Origin: Hexactinellida sp. DTS-2022
Taxonomy: Eukaryota > Porifera > Hexactinellida
DNA: 64,000 nt
Assembly: GCA_028753945.1 (NCBI GenBank)
Contig: JAPNXP010000018.1
Location: 3,225,643 to 3,289,642 of the forward strand
Reading direction: 5' to 3'
Shown: positions 23,680 through 35,096 of the stretch, piece after piece
Numbering within the stretch: the stretch's first letter is position 1
How the letters are laid out: every line of letters begins with the position of its first letter
Notes under the pieces: generated by a model
What the model was told of the DNA's origin: nothing
Seen by the model: only the letters and a program-made list of their open reading frames with translations
Databases searched by the model: none
Program-made: the position numbers and the translations under genes

Positions 23680-24130
23680 TCGATTGAATCAAAATAGTAA
23701 GAGGTGAATCCAAATTAGTTCCAAAGTGACGTCACAATCCCATATATCGGTATACGTGTGTCTCATTTCATGTTGTCTTGCATCTAAAATTGTGGGCGAA
23801 TCGGATAAAAACTGAAAGAGATATTCCCAAATATGTGCGTCTATGACGTCATAATCCCATTATTTCGCTTAGAAAACCAATAGATCGTTGTCGCAGTACA
23901 AAATTACCCCTAGATGCCAATTTTCACCATTATAGGACTCGTAGTCTTTCCTATTAATTCTGGACAAACACACAAACAAACAAACAGACAATAATTCCGC
24001 TTTAAATATACGAGCCCTTCGGTCTCGATCGCTTCGCGACGGATCACTCTCTCACAAAAGTCGCTTCGCTACTTTTGTTCGTTCGTGTTCGGCACTACGC
24101 GATACAATTAACGGCCGCTTCGCGGCCTTT
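23680..24130 (+). repeat. Dispersed repeat R3 with CAAA tail and hairpin array
   Basis: Body with GACGTCATAATCCCAT, GTCGCAGTACAAAATTACCC and GGACTCGTAGTCTTTCC, then an ACACACAAACAAACAAACAG tail (to about 24005) and a type-1 hairpin array (24009-24130). A shorter copy of the body and tail is at 24420-24565. The simple-sequence tail suggests a retroposon-like history, but no protein was seen. Confidence 0.65.
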
Positions 24131-24897
24131 CCCTCCCCAAAGCAATCACATTAATAATGAGTTTTAATAGCTCAATAAATTTCAGTTGCACGATAAGAAA
24201 GCTCGAGTCAAAATAATACTAAAAGAAAAACAGCAATAGAATAGACAAATGATTGATTGGTTAAATGAATTTATTTTCAATCAATCAAATTGGAGCCTCA
24301 GAAAATATTTCTATTATGCACAATCTATTTATACTAATTGATGAAATCTGCTAATCCATACTAACAAACCCTCGAATTTAATTGGCCAACATATTTTGTC
24401 ACCTTCAAATGTAAATATTTCTCTTCAAAAACCAATAGATCATTGTCGCAGTGCAAAATTACCCCTGTATACAAATTTCAGCTTTCTGGGACTCGTAGTC
24501 TTTCCAATCAATTCTGGACAAACACACACACACACAAACAAACAAACAACAATTGCGCTTATAATATATAGATAGATAGATATTCATTAGTCTAACAAAC
24601 CAACTCTTACAAATAATTCGACAGATCAAATTAGGTACGAAATGTCGGAGTTCCTCAACAATAGCTTGTTCATTGTTTAATAGTTGACACCTTAATTAAG
24701 TATAATAACTTCTATTTCTTCTAGCAATTATACATAATGTGTTGGAAATATATTAATGCAAATATAAAAACCCCTTACAGACGGGATGGGAGTGTGCTCC
24801 TTCTGATTACACTTCCCCAATGTTTAATTTAACTAGAATTTCAATATTCAAATTACATTTCATCTTAGTGTAATACAATTTAATTAATGTTTGAATT
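24131..24897. other. Intergenic with partial R3 copy
   Basis: Contains the partial R3 copy at 24420-24565 followed by ATAGATAGATAGAT, then AT-rich sequence with no gene seen. Confidence 0.5.
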
Positions 24898-25740
24898 GTG
24901 AAGACTTCAAATGTTTAATTAAATTAATTAAAGATTAATTATTACAAATGTAAATTAGGAATACGTGCTAGTATTTACGTTACTATTATGAATAATAAAT
25001 TGACATCATCATCAACTTGTAAATTATTCCAACTTCCAAGTGTTTTAATTGCACTTGTATGAAACACATATTCACTTACAAACCAATCAATAACAGTCAT
25101 TATCTAGCTCAGTGGTTCTCAACCTTTAATGCTCCGTGGCCCCCCTACCGAGACCTTCAGTACCCGTGGCCCCCTACCCTTCAATAAAAAGCCTCGTGGC
25201 GAAGGGCTCGTGGCCCCCCAGGGGGGCCACGGGGCCCGGTTGAGAAACGCTGATCTAGCTGATTCTAGCAGATAGTAGGATGTAATATGTTCTATTGTAT
25301 TGAGTATACTATAGAGTAATTACAATATGGAGAAGATGGCTGATTTATGTAAATAATCGTTAATAAAACGTAGAATTGATTAGCGACCTAATAATTTTAA
25401 ATGATATATAGAAAGAACATCCTTAGGAGAATACAACCTCTATATTTTCAATTAACTAATTCGAATTATTAAAGAGTCACTGGACCAGAATACAAATTTC
25501 GATATAACTGAAGAACAAAAGCGAAATTGAGAAATCAGGCTTAGAGGTGATCATCTCCAGGAAATTCTATATCTCCTGTCCAAATTTTAAATCTCTATCA
25601 CCAATGGTTTAGTCAGGCCATCGTGTACGGCCGGCCGGAAGTCCGACAGAGGTAAATTCAATAGTGTGCACTTATAGTATAAAACTATAGTAGGACCCTA
25701 CTATAACGTTTTTTACTAGAAGAAGCACACTAAAAATTGA
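24898..25740. repeat. Dispersed repeat R2, copy b (interrupted)
   Basis: Matches 10571-11043, with about 365 bp of extra sequence near 24950-25315 that includes a hAT MITE. The right part (25316-25740) is about nine-tenths identical by eye to copy a, including ACTATAGTAGGACCCTACTA. Confidence 0.75.
25110..25252. mobile_element. hAT MITE (Charlie-like ends)
   Basis: The ends CAGTGGTTCTCAACC and the inverse of CAGCGTTTCTCAACC have the classic hAT form. The 8-bp duplication ATCTAGCT is at 25102-25109 and 25253-25260. Confidence 0.93.
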
Positions 25741-26202
25741 CAGCGAAGTACATTGGAAAATGTCAAAAGTACTTAAGTACAATTATTAAAATATTTAGTA
25801 CTTAAATACATTTGTAATTAAGCCTACCCTGGTTCCAACTCAAACAGCAGATTAACTGGAGTAAATATGGTTTGAACCAAGTGAGTTCTCCTCTATACAA
25901 TACTAGTCCATATTTGTGGGATTTAAGACGCTCTGTGATGATATCTATTCCACTCCGAATGCTACGGTTGTGACGAGTTGGAATTGTTAGAGCATAGCAA
26001 TCTATATACTAAGGCAATGATAGTCCATTGAAAATATGGACCATGGACAGCGATGTATAGCTAATTTCAAAATATATTTTCATGGCTATTTTAACTTTGT
26101 CTACTGATTTGATTTATATATTTATACTCAATTCATCCTCCTACCTCATAACATTACTTAGGAACATTTTTTGACGAATATTAAATTTTGCATTATTGAG
26201 TA
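25741..26202. other. Intergenic, nothing recognised
   Basis: A short AGTACTTAAATAC-rich tract at 25760-25815, and a stretch at 26010-26070 (ATTGAAAATATGGACCATGG) that recurs in inverse around the hAT MITE at 30051-30205. No gene. Confidence 0.45.
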
Positions 26203-26357
26203 CAGTCGAAATCGGGGTTTTTTTCCTCTCCGGGTTATTTTGCCTCCTTGCTTCTCCTTGTTTCTTCATAGCCTCATAGCACTGTATAATGTTAAATACG
26301 GGGTTTTTTGCCTCTTTTTCCAGCATTTAGGGGGCCATAAAAACCCGATTTCGACTG
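26203..26357. mobile_element. Mariner/pogo-like MITE
   Basis: The ends are CAGTCGAAATCGGGGTTTTT and the near inverse AAAAACCCGATTTCGACTG. TA is on both sides. Confidence 0.88.
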
Positions 26358-26732
26358 TAGCTGGATTTTAAATTTAAAACTGATCATGTATCCCCTATAA
26401 ATATGAGCGAATGAATGTTCTAATAAACTTATATCATCTTCAGGTACTACTATTATATTTGCAGATGTAAATAGCCCTGGTTAGCGTGCTATTATCTGAA
26501 TACATACACACTTATTATCAAAGAAACGTGTAATAGTTGTCACATTATAACCACCCAAAATTATTGTTTACAAAATTGATTATAAGATAACGAAATTATA
26601 AATAAATTATGAATCTACTACAATTTCAACAATATCAATCATACTTGTATTCTCTATTACTATTAATCATCGTTTCATCGACTTTTAGTCATTATCTCAC
26701 TTTTATCATAGTTTTACGATTTTCTTTTCAAC

Positions 26733-26869
26733 ATGACATGTGTGGTGCCAGGTTGTAAATCTAATAATCATTCTGAGAGTGGATTTACTTCAGTTTCTCT
26801 TTCCCAATTGATGAGGATATTCGTGAGAAATGGTTCCGGGCTATACCTAGGCCAAGAGAAGATTACTAG
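26733..26869 (+). pseudogene. THAP zinc-finger fragment
   Basis: Starts MTCVVPGCKSNN, the first Cys pair of a C2CH THAP finger. It shifts frame near 26805 and continues as FPIDEDIREKWFRAIP with the conserved Trp, then stops before the second Cys-His pair. THAP fingers bind DNA and head P-type transposases. It may be left over from a transposase related to the one starting at 27652. Confidence 0.7.
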
Positions 26870-27135
26870 ACGCACAAACAGTTAAAAGTGAGATTGAAGA
26901 TAGCCTACTCTATATATGGCCTGACAGTAACCTATAAAATATGGGCCAAGGATGAAGGAGAAGATGGTAATATTTATCCAACCACAATATTTAATTTCAA
27001 AAATAATAATCATAATCAACCACATTAATTAGAAAAATTCTTGAAATATATAATACTATTGATCAGATTTTATTACAAACTCTTCTATTGACGTAAATCT
27101 CATCCTTTTAATTTCGCTTTGGTATTTAATTAATA

Positions 27136-27610
27136 CTAGCGCGCTTCGCTTGCTAGGTCGCTTCGCGGCAGAACACAACGACATACCAACCGCTTCGCGG
27201 TTGGTGTGTGGTCTATATACTCCTAATATTGATTATAAAGCGTAAATAGGCCTAAAATGTCAAATTTAACAATGAAATTTTAGTGATTACGTCATCATGC
27301 GATAATGAGTAAGCATATTGGCAATCTGGTGTGACCAACGTGTCCGCATCATTAATGTCCATGTTCTATTAAATTTTCAGATTTTTATCTCTTAGAGGGC
27401 GCGAATTCTGTGCGATTAAGTGAATTTTCCGGGTTCTCGAAATGTGACAAAGACGTCATAACTTGTCGAGGTGTGAGAAATTTGGAGTGGAAACCTCAAC
27501 TTGTTGGCGGGTGCCAAAAGTTACCCCTATATGCCAAAAATCAGATTTAGAAACCGTCCACTTTCTTCAATCAACTCGGAACATACAAACAAATATATAT
27601 ATACCCACCC
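27136..27610 (+). repeat. Dispersed repeat R3b with type-2 hairpin array
   Basis: Begins with the hairpin array TAGCGCGCTTCGCTTGCTA, GTCGCTTCGCGGC and CCAACCGCTTCGCGGTTGG (27139-27211), then a body with GATTACGTCATCATGCGATA, CCGGGTTCTCGAAATGTGAC and AAAGACGTCATAACTTGTCG, and ends in a CAAACAAATATATATA tail. A full inverse copy is at 55055-55480 and a truncated one at 36608-36800. Confidence 0.75.
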
Positions 27611-27651
27611 ACCCAAGCTTGTGTTTTAATGGTATAGATTAGCTTCTATTC

Positions 27652-29656
27652 ATGCCTAACTCATGTTCTGTCCCCGGATGCAAGAGCAACTACAACCCGG
27701 ATGACCATGTTGCTGTTTTCAAGATGTCTCAAAGTACACCAACCCTGAATAATGCCTGGCCATGCGCTCTTCGTCGCGAGGATATCGGTGACCTGAAGGT
27801 GGTCTATGTATGTATCAACCATTTTCAGAAAGAAAACATAGACTACACTTTCAAAGTTCCAATATGAGATGATACTTTTACTGAATTACCGCGGGCGAAG
27901 CCAAAGCTGAAGACGCTGTACCAAGTTTGCTGCCCCCAGCATATTACTCATCCTAACCTAACAAACGGAATTGCTTGTCATACGATGCAAAAGAGGAAGC
28001 CTTGATGAACCAAACACTACAACTGCGCTTGAGATCCGAGAGTCAAGAGAAAGAGAAGTTTGTGGTCAACTCTCTACAGGACTTGAAAGATAAGTTAACC
28101 TTGATTTCTTTACCTAATAGTTGGTTGGTGTGGTTCCGTAGTGAGAGTAACATAACGTTTGTTCTCGGGCTGAAAAAAATATCTCCGTATATTTGTACCT
28201 TGAAATCAATGCTTATTTATCCACCTCATCCTATTTTAATAAACAGAGTATATCCGTTCCCATTGCTGCGATTAGTGACATCCGAGAAATTGAATCTGTT
28301 TTGCAGGAACTTGCTTTAAAAAACAACTCTAGTTCTTATTGTGATTATCCTCTTAAGTTCGGTTGTGCATCCTTTGAAGATGTATGTCAATTATACAATT
28401 CAGAAAGAACAAGTTTAGCCTAGTTAGCTCCTCATTTGACTATGGAGTCATGTTTTCCGTCTAACCATGACCTACTTAATATACGGTTATATATGTCGCC
28501 GAGAAGGCCATAAAACCAAGGGGCCAGTTTCTAATTTTCATTCTAGGATAAACTATGCCTTCTATTGTTGTTATTTGTGTTGTATATGGGTAATCAACCA
28601 TTTCGAGTCCATTAGAATCACTTTTGAGAATCTCAGATTTGTGGTTAAGCTATTTAGGCGCCATTTAATGATGACGGTAACAATTTTGCAAATGAAATTT
28701 TTGTTAAATATCATAAATTTCGGTTATTCCGACTTTTTAATAATTTTATAATAGGAATACTAAAATAGGGATATATTTCATACCCCAAAGGCTACTAAAT
28801 CACAAAATGGCGACATTCTAAAAAATTAAAAATTATTAAGCAACCACATGCTAAATTACAAGTGGTATCCGAATTAAAACTTACTATTTTCGTCCATAAA
28901 ACGTATATAATTGCTGGTTTATATATATTCATTCTCATTATATATTCGTAAAATGTATTCTAAGTATATTAGCAAATTATTTTCATTTTCTCGCAGTTCT
29001 TTAGACTCGAATTGTATATTTTTGTATATTTGTGGTGTCATCATTAAATGGCGCCTAAACAGCTTAACCACAAATCTGAGATTCTCAAAAGTGGTTCTAA
29101 TGGACTCGCAATGGTTGATTACCCCATATACAACCCAAATAACAACAATAATATCTAGCCGTATATTAAGTTGGCCATGCTCGTATATATTGCAGGCTAT
29201 GCAGTATTCTCTTATCTTAAAAAATCTAATGGTTGTCCATATTGTCAAGATTTCTTAACGATAGACAAATCACTTGAAGTAAACAATGATGTAGGTTCTC
29301 AATATACGTTGATAGATTTAGTGGATAGATGCTCTCTCAAATATCCGTTTCGTTGTGTAGTAGATGTGTCTGTATCCTGTTATGAAATTTTTATCAAGAT
29401 TGATAACTGTAGTACTTTGAACAAAGAATTTTATTTGGGACAATGTCGAACCAAGTTGGTACAACTTTCTATTAATATGATTACAGATAAATATAGTGAT
29501 ATGTGGAATGATTGGTGTCGGTGTAATGTTTGGAACTGCGATGTCCTAAAGAAGTTATGCGTAACATGGTCAAACTGCATCCTATCGAAGCAAGTCCAGA
29601 ATTATAATACTGTAGTTCTGAAGAGAGATAATACGAAACTGAAAAAATACAATTAA
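27652..29656 (+). pseudogene. P-element (THAP9-like) transposase 2, internally deleted
   Basis: A 71-codon THAP finger opens the gene: CSVPGC, Trp36, and CINH at residues 54-57, spacing as in C2CH. The region shifts frame after 27867 and continues at 27975-28423 (SLQDLKDKL...LPNSWLVWF, matching the LPNGWITN block of transposase 1). The C-terminal piece is 29171-29656 (AGYAVFSYLKKSNGC, CPYC, DLVDRCSLKYP, WNDWC). The catalytic middle (about 1.5 kb in transposase 1) is missing, and an inverted-repeat insertion at 28563-29150 sits at the junction. Drosophila KP elements are also internally deleted and encode THAP repressors; such a role here is only a possibility. Confidence 0.82.
28563..29150. 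mobile_element. Inverted-repeat element at the P-element 2 deletion junction
   Basis: About 115-bp arms, 28563-28678 and 29034-29150, mirror each other (TTGTTGTTATTTG...GGCGCCATTTAATGATGA). The spacer is AT-rich and non-coding. A target duplication is not clear. The alternative is a rearranged part of the P element itself. Confidence 0.65.
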
Positions 29657-30050
29657 CTTTTAAACCGTTCATTTTATATAATTCAACCTCGAAAGTTAAG
29701 ATGATGGCGAGATACTTAGTATACAAGTCCCGGAGTCTCTAATATTCTAGTTGTTACTTCAGTCCAGTAGTTTGTTTACAAGTCTAATGTAAAGAGATTA
29801 ATCTACAAGTCCAGTCCAGGAGTATTCATACTCACTTGTATTTCTTTGTTATGTATTCACGTTTACCTAAATTATGAATCTAATGCTCATTACAATATCA
29901 ATTATCTACTAATATATATCTAGAACACAGCTCAGATTTGCTTAAGGTGTAGCACCATCTTTAGTTGAACTAGAATAGAAAGTATAGATAACGAGTGTAT
30001 GCGTTATAAATTTAGTATTTTGAAATTAGCTATACATCGCTGTCCATGGT

Positions 30051-30205
30051 CAGGGGCGTACTGGGGTTGGGGGGCCCATGCGGGATTCCATTCAGAAAGT
30101 AATCGCAGTGGGGGCCTGCGGTCCCACAAGGGGGCCCCTAAGACGGCTCCCAAAGGGGGGCCCGAGCGGGAATCCCGCATCGATTGTATGGCCAGCACGC
30201 CCCTG
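30051..30205. mobile_element. hAT MITE, GC-rich
   Basis: The ends are CAGGGGCGTACTGG and the inverse of CAGGGGCGTGCTGG. The 8-bp duplication TCCATGGT is at 30043-30050 and 30206-30213. Confidence 0.92.
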
Positions 30206-30377
30206 TCCATGGTCCATATTTTCAATGGACTATCATTGCCTTAGTATATAGATTGCTATGGTTAGATACAGTAGATGTCGGATATAAGCACACCGGTTAT
30301 AAGAACATATCGGATATAAGCACACTATGTTGGCAAACGGTTGCCATATACCCTGTAGAATTTATGTCGGTTATAAG

Positions 30378-31122
30378 TAGGGGTCTCAATCCCGGAGCCT
30401 TTTTCCAATCCCGGGATTCCGGGATTGGAATCATGTTCAATCCCGGGATCCCGGGATCCCGGGATTGATCAAATAATTTATTGACACTTGACCAATCATG
30501 CAAATATGTTGAATTAATGTAATTGTGTATTGATTGATGACTCCATTACATAATAAATAGAGCATAAGATCGTAGTATAGTAATAATAATATTTTAATTA
30601 AGATTTTTCTGATTATTCCTGATAGGAATTTAAATCTATATTTATATGAAATGGTTCAAGATTGTTGTTAATAAACAAAGCATCATGTTATCAAAAATTC
30701 ACCTAATGACAAAGCCACACGTAATTGAACAAGTAACGAATAATTGTTACCGAGAAATGTAAGCGATAAAAATGAATTAAAGAATATAATTACAGTCAGG
30801 TTCTTTTATTGTGAACAGTCAAGGGACCAAAAATTGTGTTCATAATAGAGAGACTTCATAATGAGCGAACTCAATTTAATACAACCCCTATGTAAGTTGT
30901 TAAATTGGGACTGTAGGGTTTTTGTTCATAATAATAAATCTTCATATTATCAGACGAAATCTTGTTCATAATAAGCAGACCTGACTGTATATGTCATGCG
31001 AGAAGATAATATTCACATCAAGCTTCACTATCATTGCTATACTCATAATATATCTGGATCCCGGGATTGGAAAGTCTAATCCCGGGATAAAATGGACCGG
31101 GATCCCGGGATTGAGACCCCTA
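30378..31122. mobile_element. hAT MITE nested in the pogo MITE
   Basis: The ends are TAGGGGTCTCAATCCCGG and its exact inverse. The 8-bp duplication GTTATAAG is at 30370-30377 and 31123-31130. GGGATCCCGGGATT-type repeats lie near both ends. It is itself host to a third MITE. Confidence 0.92.
30793..30987. mobile_element. Mariner/pogo-like MITE, innermost of three
   Basis: The ends are CAGTCAGGTTCTTTTATTG and the inverse of CAGTCAGGTCTGCTTATTA. TA flanks both sides. Confidence 0.85.
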
Positions 31123-31180
31123 GTTATAAGCACATTAAGTGCAGTTCCCGACGATGTGCTTATAATCGGCATCCACTGTA

Positions 31181-31680
31181 TTAAGAATTTACAAAACTTC
31201 CGAATCGTCATGTACACGCAAATCGAGCATGGAGCTTTCTTGAGTATATTCCACCCTAATTTATATTATTAAATCTGTTTAAATTAGTAATTCAAACGGT
31301 ATGCAATATGCAGTGGTTATATTATTGACTACAGGCGGGGCGAGTGGCGGATTAAACACCTGCCAAGGTCAAAAACGAGTTGTTACTATAATGGCATGGG
31401 GCATGCCCAGTGTTGACTAAAGAGCGTTATTCAACTTGTTTCATATTACCTAATAATTAATAGAACATCATATTTGAGTAATTTGGAATGAGTATTTAAT
31501 AATTTAATTGTCTTGAGTTTGTTTTCCATGTCTTCAAATAAATCAACCCCAATCGGATACACATAAGCAACGACTTTTCAGCCAATCTAACTTTCTCGCT
31601 GACAAACACCGAAATCGTTTGGCGAACACAACTCTGGAGAATACATTGATCTATAGGTAGTTACTCATACATATGGGTTC
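31181..31680. other. Intergenic, nothing recognised
   Basis: AT-rich sequence without open frames of note or repeats matched elsewhere in the window. Confidence 0.45.
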
Positions 31681-31950
31681 AAGTCCGGACTGGAATTAAG
31701 ATTTATATTTAAAATCCCAATCCCAATCTGAATGGGAATGGAACTTAAACCCTGAATTCCCGAAATTGAAAGACTGCGACTAGGAATTAAGTCCTATCCT
31801 AGGGAATGGGAATGGGACTTAAGCCCTGAATTCCAGGATTTGAAAAACTGTGAATAGGAATTAAGTCCTATACTAGGGAATGGGAATGGGAATTAAGTCC
31901 TGAATTGACGAAAATCAAAGACTGCGAATAGGAATTAAATCAGGGAATCC
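31681..31950. repeat. Three tandem units of about 80 bp, GGGAATGGGAATGG type
   Basis: Units contain AATTAAGTCCTATCCTAGGG and GGGAATGGGAATGGGA. With the stretch at 33876-33919 they form the outer parts of an older inverted element (ATGGGTTCAAGTCCGGA / TCGGAATTGAACCCAT) into which the TTAA element inserted. Confidence 0.7.
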
Positions 31951-31952
31951 CA

Positions 31953-33875
31953 TTAAGGTCCAGGTATACTCTAGAAAAATGGAAAATTTCGAAAAAAACC
32001 CAAAAAAGGTCTTTTTCGTTTTTATTGTATTTTTGGATTGTATTGATATCCATGTGTACTCCCAAGAAATTTCTAAGAAAAACTCCATATATCTTTCAAG
32101 TTTGACACATTTTCGTGACCTCGTCTCTGATAAATAAAAAAATCAAAAAATTAAAAAATTAAAAATTAATAAAATATTAAAGGGAAATTGCTGTTGGCAC
32201 AGGTGTAATTTTTGATTTTTGTTAGTTAAATATAGGATTTATTTTAGAATAATTGCAAATACAAATAAAATTGCCTTTGGTACAGGTGTAATTTTTGATT
32301 TTAGGTAGTTCAATATAGGATTTATATAGGAATAATTGCAAATACAAATATAATTGCTTTTGGTACAGGTGTAATTTTTGATTTTGGGTAGTTCAATATA
32401 GGATTGATATTAGAATAATTGCAAATAAAATAAAATTGCTTTGGTACAGGTGTAATTTTTGATTTTGGTTAGTTCAATATAGGATTTATATTAGAATAAT
32501 TGCAAATACAAATAAAATTGCTTTTGGTACAGGTGTAATTTTTGATTTTAGGTAGTTCAATATAGGATTTATATAGGAATAATTGCAAATACAAATATAA
32601 TTGCTTTTGGTACAGGTGTAATTTTTGATTTTAGGTAGTTCAATATAGGATTTATATAGGAATAATTGCAAATACAAATATAATTGCTTTTGGTACAGGT
32701 GTAATTTTTGATTTTAGGTAGTTCAATATAGTATTTATATTGAAATAATTGCAAATATAAGGGAAATTGATGTCGGCACAGGTGTAATCTTTGATTTTTG
32801 GTAGTTCAATATAGGTTTATAGTGGAATAATTGCAAATATAAAGGATTTTAATGTCGGCACAGGTGTAATTTTGGTTTGGTAGGTAAATATAGGGATTCA
32901 TATACGAATAATCAAAATACAAAGGGAATTACTGTCTGCACAGGTGTAATTTTAGACTTTTGGTAGTTCTATTTGGAAATTCTATGGAAATAATTGCAAT
33001 TACTACGAAAATGCTCTCGGCACAGGTGTAATTTAGAATTTTTTGTTCAATATAGGGATAATTGAGGAATAATTTCAAATTTAAATTGAAATGAACACTA
33101 TTGAATGCGCAGGGCCGTGGTTATTGGGTGGAGAATTAGATTGGGATCCCAATAGTGCTCCTAACAATTGTGGGGTCACGTCAACTTGGTGTTGGGTGAA
33201 GAGATAAATACCAAACTGGGAGGGAGAACGGAAGTGGCTTTGGAGGTGCAAGTGGTTGTGGCGGCGGCTAATTCACTTCAATACACCTAGTGATTTAGAA
33301 TTTGAATGAACAACGTGAATTTACTAGTTTACCTCCTCTATACTTTACCTAAAATTTTATATTCATATTTCAAAAGCCTATATCTCAAAACTAACATTTT
33401 CAGTTTTGTGTAATAGGTCATTTTGTCAATTTTGGTCGTGGAATCAAAAGCTCAACGGTTTCGGATAGATCTCGTGAAGATACAACTTATGAGTGCAGCG
33501 ATTTATTCTATTATGGATAGTTCATGTGCTTTTTGGATTTTGGATCAGGAAAATCTTCATTTGAAAGTCGACATCACATAAAAGTATTTGAAATCCAGAA
33601 AAATCCAGATATTCACAATTCCTGCACTCATTAGTTTTATTACATCCAGCTAAACACATTCAATCAATAATATTATTGGTCTTGTTCATCTTTGCTGATT
33701 GATCTTCTACCCAATAGTTGTAAAATTAAAAAAAAGATTTTTCCTCTCTTAGTATATATGCCAATATTATTGTATTTTTGGCATCCTGAAGAAGAAGTAT
33801 ATACGCTGTAAAAAATTGAGTTAAATTGGGTAAATACTTTTGGTAGAAGTGCTCTAGAGTATACCTGGACCTTAA
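31953..33875. mobile_element. TTAA-flanked element carrying a minisatellite
   Basis: The ends are TTAAGGTCCAGGTATACTCT and the near inverse TCTAGAGTATACCTGGACCT followed by TAA. A TTAA at each border is typical of piggyBac-type insertion, though no transposase is present. The interior is the 83-bp minisatellite plus about 800 bp with no gene seen. Confidence 0.6.
32180..33080. repeat. 83-bp minisatellite, about 11 units
   Basis: CACAGGTGTAATTTTTGATT recurs at spacings of 80-83 bp (for example 32281, 32364, 32445, 32528, 32611, 32694, 32777, 32859). The central units are nearly identical and the outer ones are diverged. The period is not a multiple of three, and the matching minus-strand frames are artefacts. 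Confidence 0.92.
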
Positions 33876-34519
33876 GATTGGGAATTCAGGGAATTAAATC
33901 GGAATTGAACCCATGTATAATTTATTATTAGGTACTCACTTTTATATTAATACAAATTGGTGATTTATCATACCTATCCTAGTGTTCAGAAAAATCTCGT
34001 AAGTAGGAAATGTGTTTATTGGGTGCATGCGAATCGCGGACGCGCTAAGATAGTGTATGTGAAGTATATATTCAACGCTGATACAAAAAGGTATACTCAG
34101 ATGCTTTTGTGTATAACACGAGTGGGAGAGGGAGTTTAGCGCTCCCGATCGCTACTAGCCTCCATATTCCCGCTCCTGATTAGCGCTCGCGAGGAGGAGC
34201 GCGGAGTCCCATTCTTGGGAATCACTGTGCATACCCCGGATTAAACTAAAACTCCTCCCCTACCGATGCTGTGATCGCCCATTGGCGCGGCACATTGATT
34301 CGTAAAGTGCTCGGCAGAAGATTTTAGTAGGTCTATAGCCGCGTTCGATAAATTGTATCAAAAATAGCCTAGTGATACCGTACCATTGATAATTACCTAT
34401 TACATCACTCCCCCCTATGCTAACAGCCTTATCCTGTTTCTCCATACTTTAATTTACAGACAACATGAACACTAGAATGCGCTCGTCCTCGCAATACCTG
34501 TCACACCTGTTGTTTCCTC
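33876..34519. other. Intergenic; small GC-rich inverted stretch
   Basis: Contains GGAGCGCTCCCGATCG-like inverted sequence around 34138-34205. Short frames on both strands are not recognised. Confidence 0.4.
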
Positions 34520-34835
34520 CAGGGGTTTATCTAGGATTTCGTGGCTGGCACCTTATTATGGAGGTAGAAATTTTCCGGCACCGTAGAGGTATTAGTCATA
34601 ATACAAAATCAATATAATACAATGATGCGGCACTATTATAAAGAGGTAAACTGCTGAGGTGCACAAACTGTTGTTTATCCAATCATTTCTGGACCAGAAA
34701 ATCTGGCCATACACCCGGCACCTAATTAAGTGCCAACCCGGCACCTAAATCAAATCGAAAATCACGCAATTTTTACCACAACTGATGCCTGGCCGGCACC
34801 TAAAAGTGCCGGCCAGGCACCTAGATAAACCCCTG
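34520..34835. mobile_element. hAT MITE (CAGGGGTTTATCTAGG ends)
   Basis: The ends are CAGGGGTTTATCTAGG and its exact inverse. The 8-bp duplication GTTTCCTC is at 34512-34519 and 34836-34843. Inner repeats read GGCACCTA and TGCCGGCC. Confidence 0.93.
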
Positions 34836-35096
34836 GTTTCCTCCATGGACTAGGTATAAATCAATATATAATAATCTAACTGTCGCGAAGAATATGGTAT
34901 TAATAATCATACAATGAATGCTATAGAAACATTTCCATGAGTTTGCGAATACATGTACCTTTATTCAGTGTACAATCTCAAATAATGCATAGGATAAATA
35001 TTTGGAGAGTAATTAAGTGATGCGATAGTAAAAAATTTAAGCTTAAAATGAAATTGAACATGTGAATGATAAATTAACGCCCCCAATGTCTATTAA

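Larger units (their letters stand above)
30269..31178. mobile_element. Pogo/mariner MITE, copy 1 (carries nested insertions)
   Basis: The ends are CAGTAGATGTCGGATATAAG and the inverse of CAGTGGATGCCGATTATAAG, with TA at both borders. A compact 174-bp copy is at 45744-45917. The extra length is the nested hAT element at 30378-31122. Confidence 0.9.

Noticed and set aside
32486-32754. Minus-strand frames with repeated CTKSNYI / YIELPKIKNYTC segments
   Set aside because: Produced by the 83-bp minisatellite; the unit length is not a multiple of three and the frame fails across the array.
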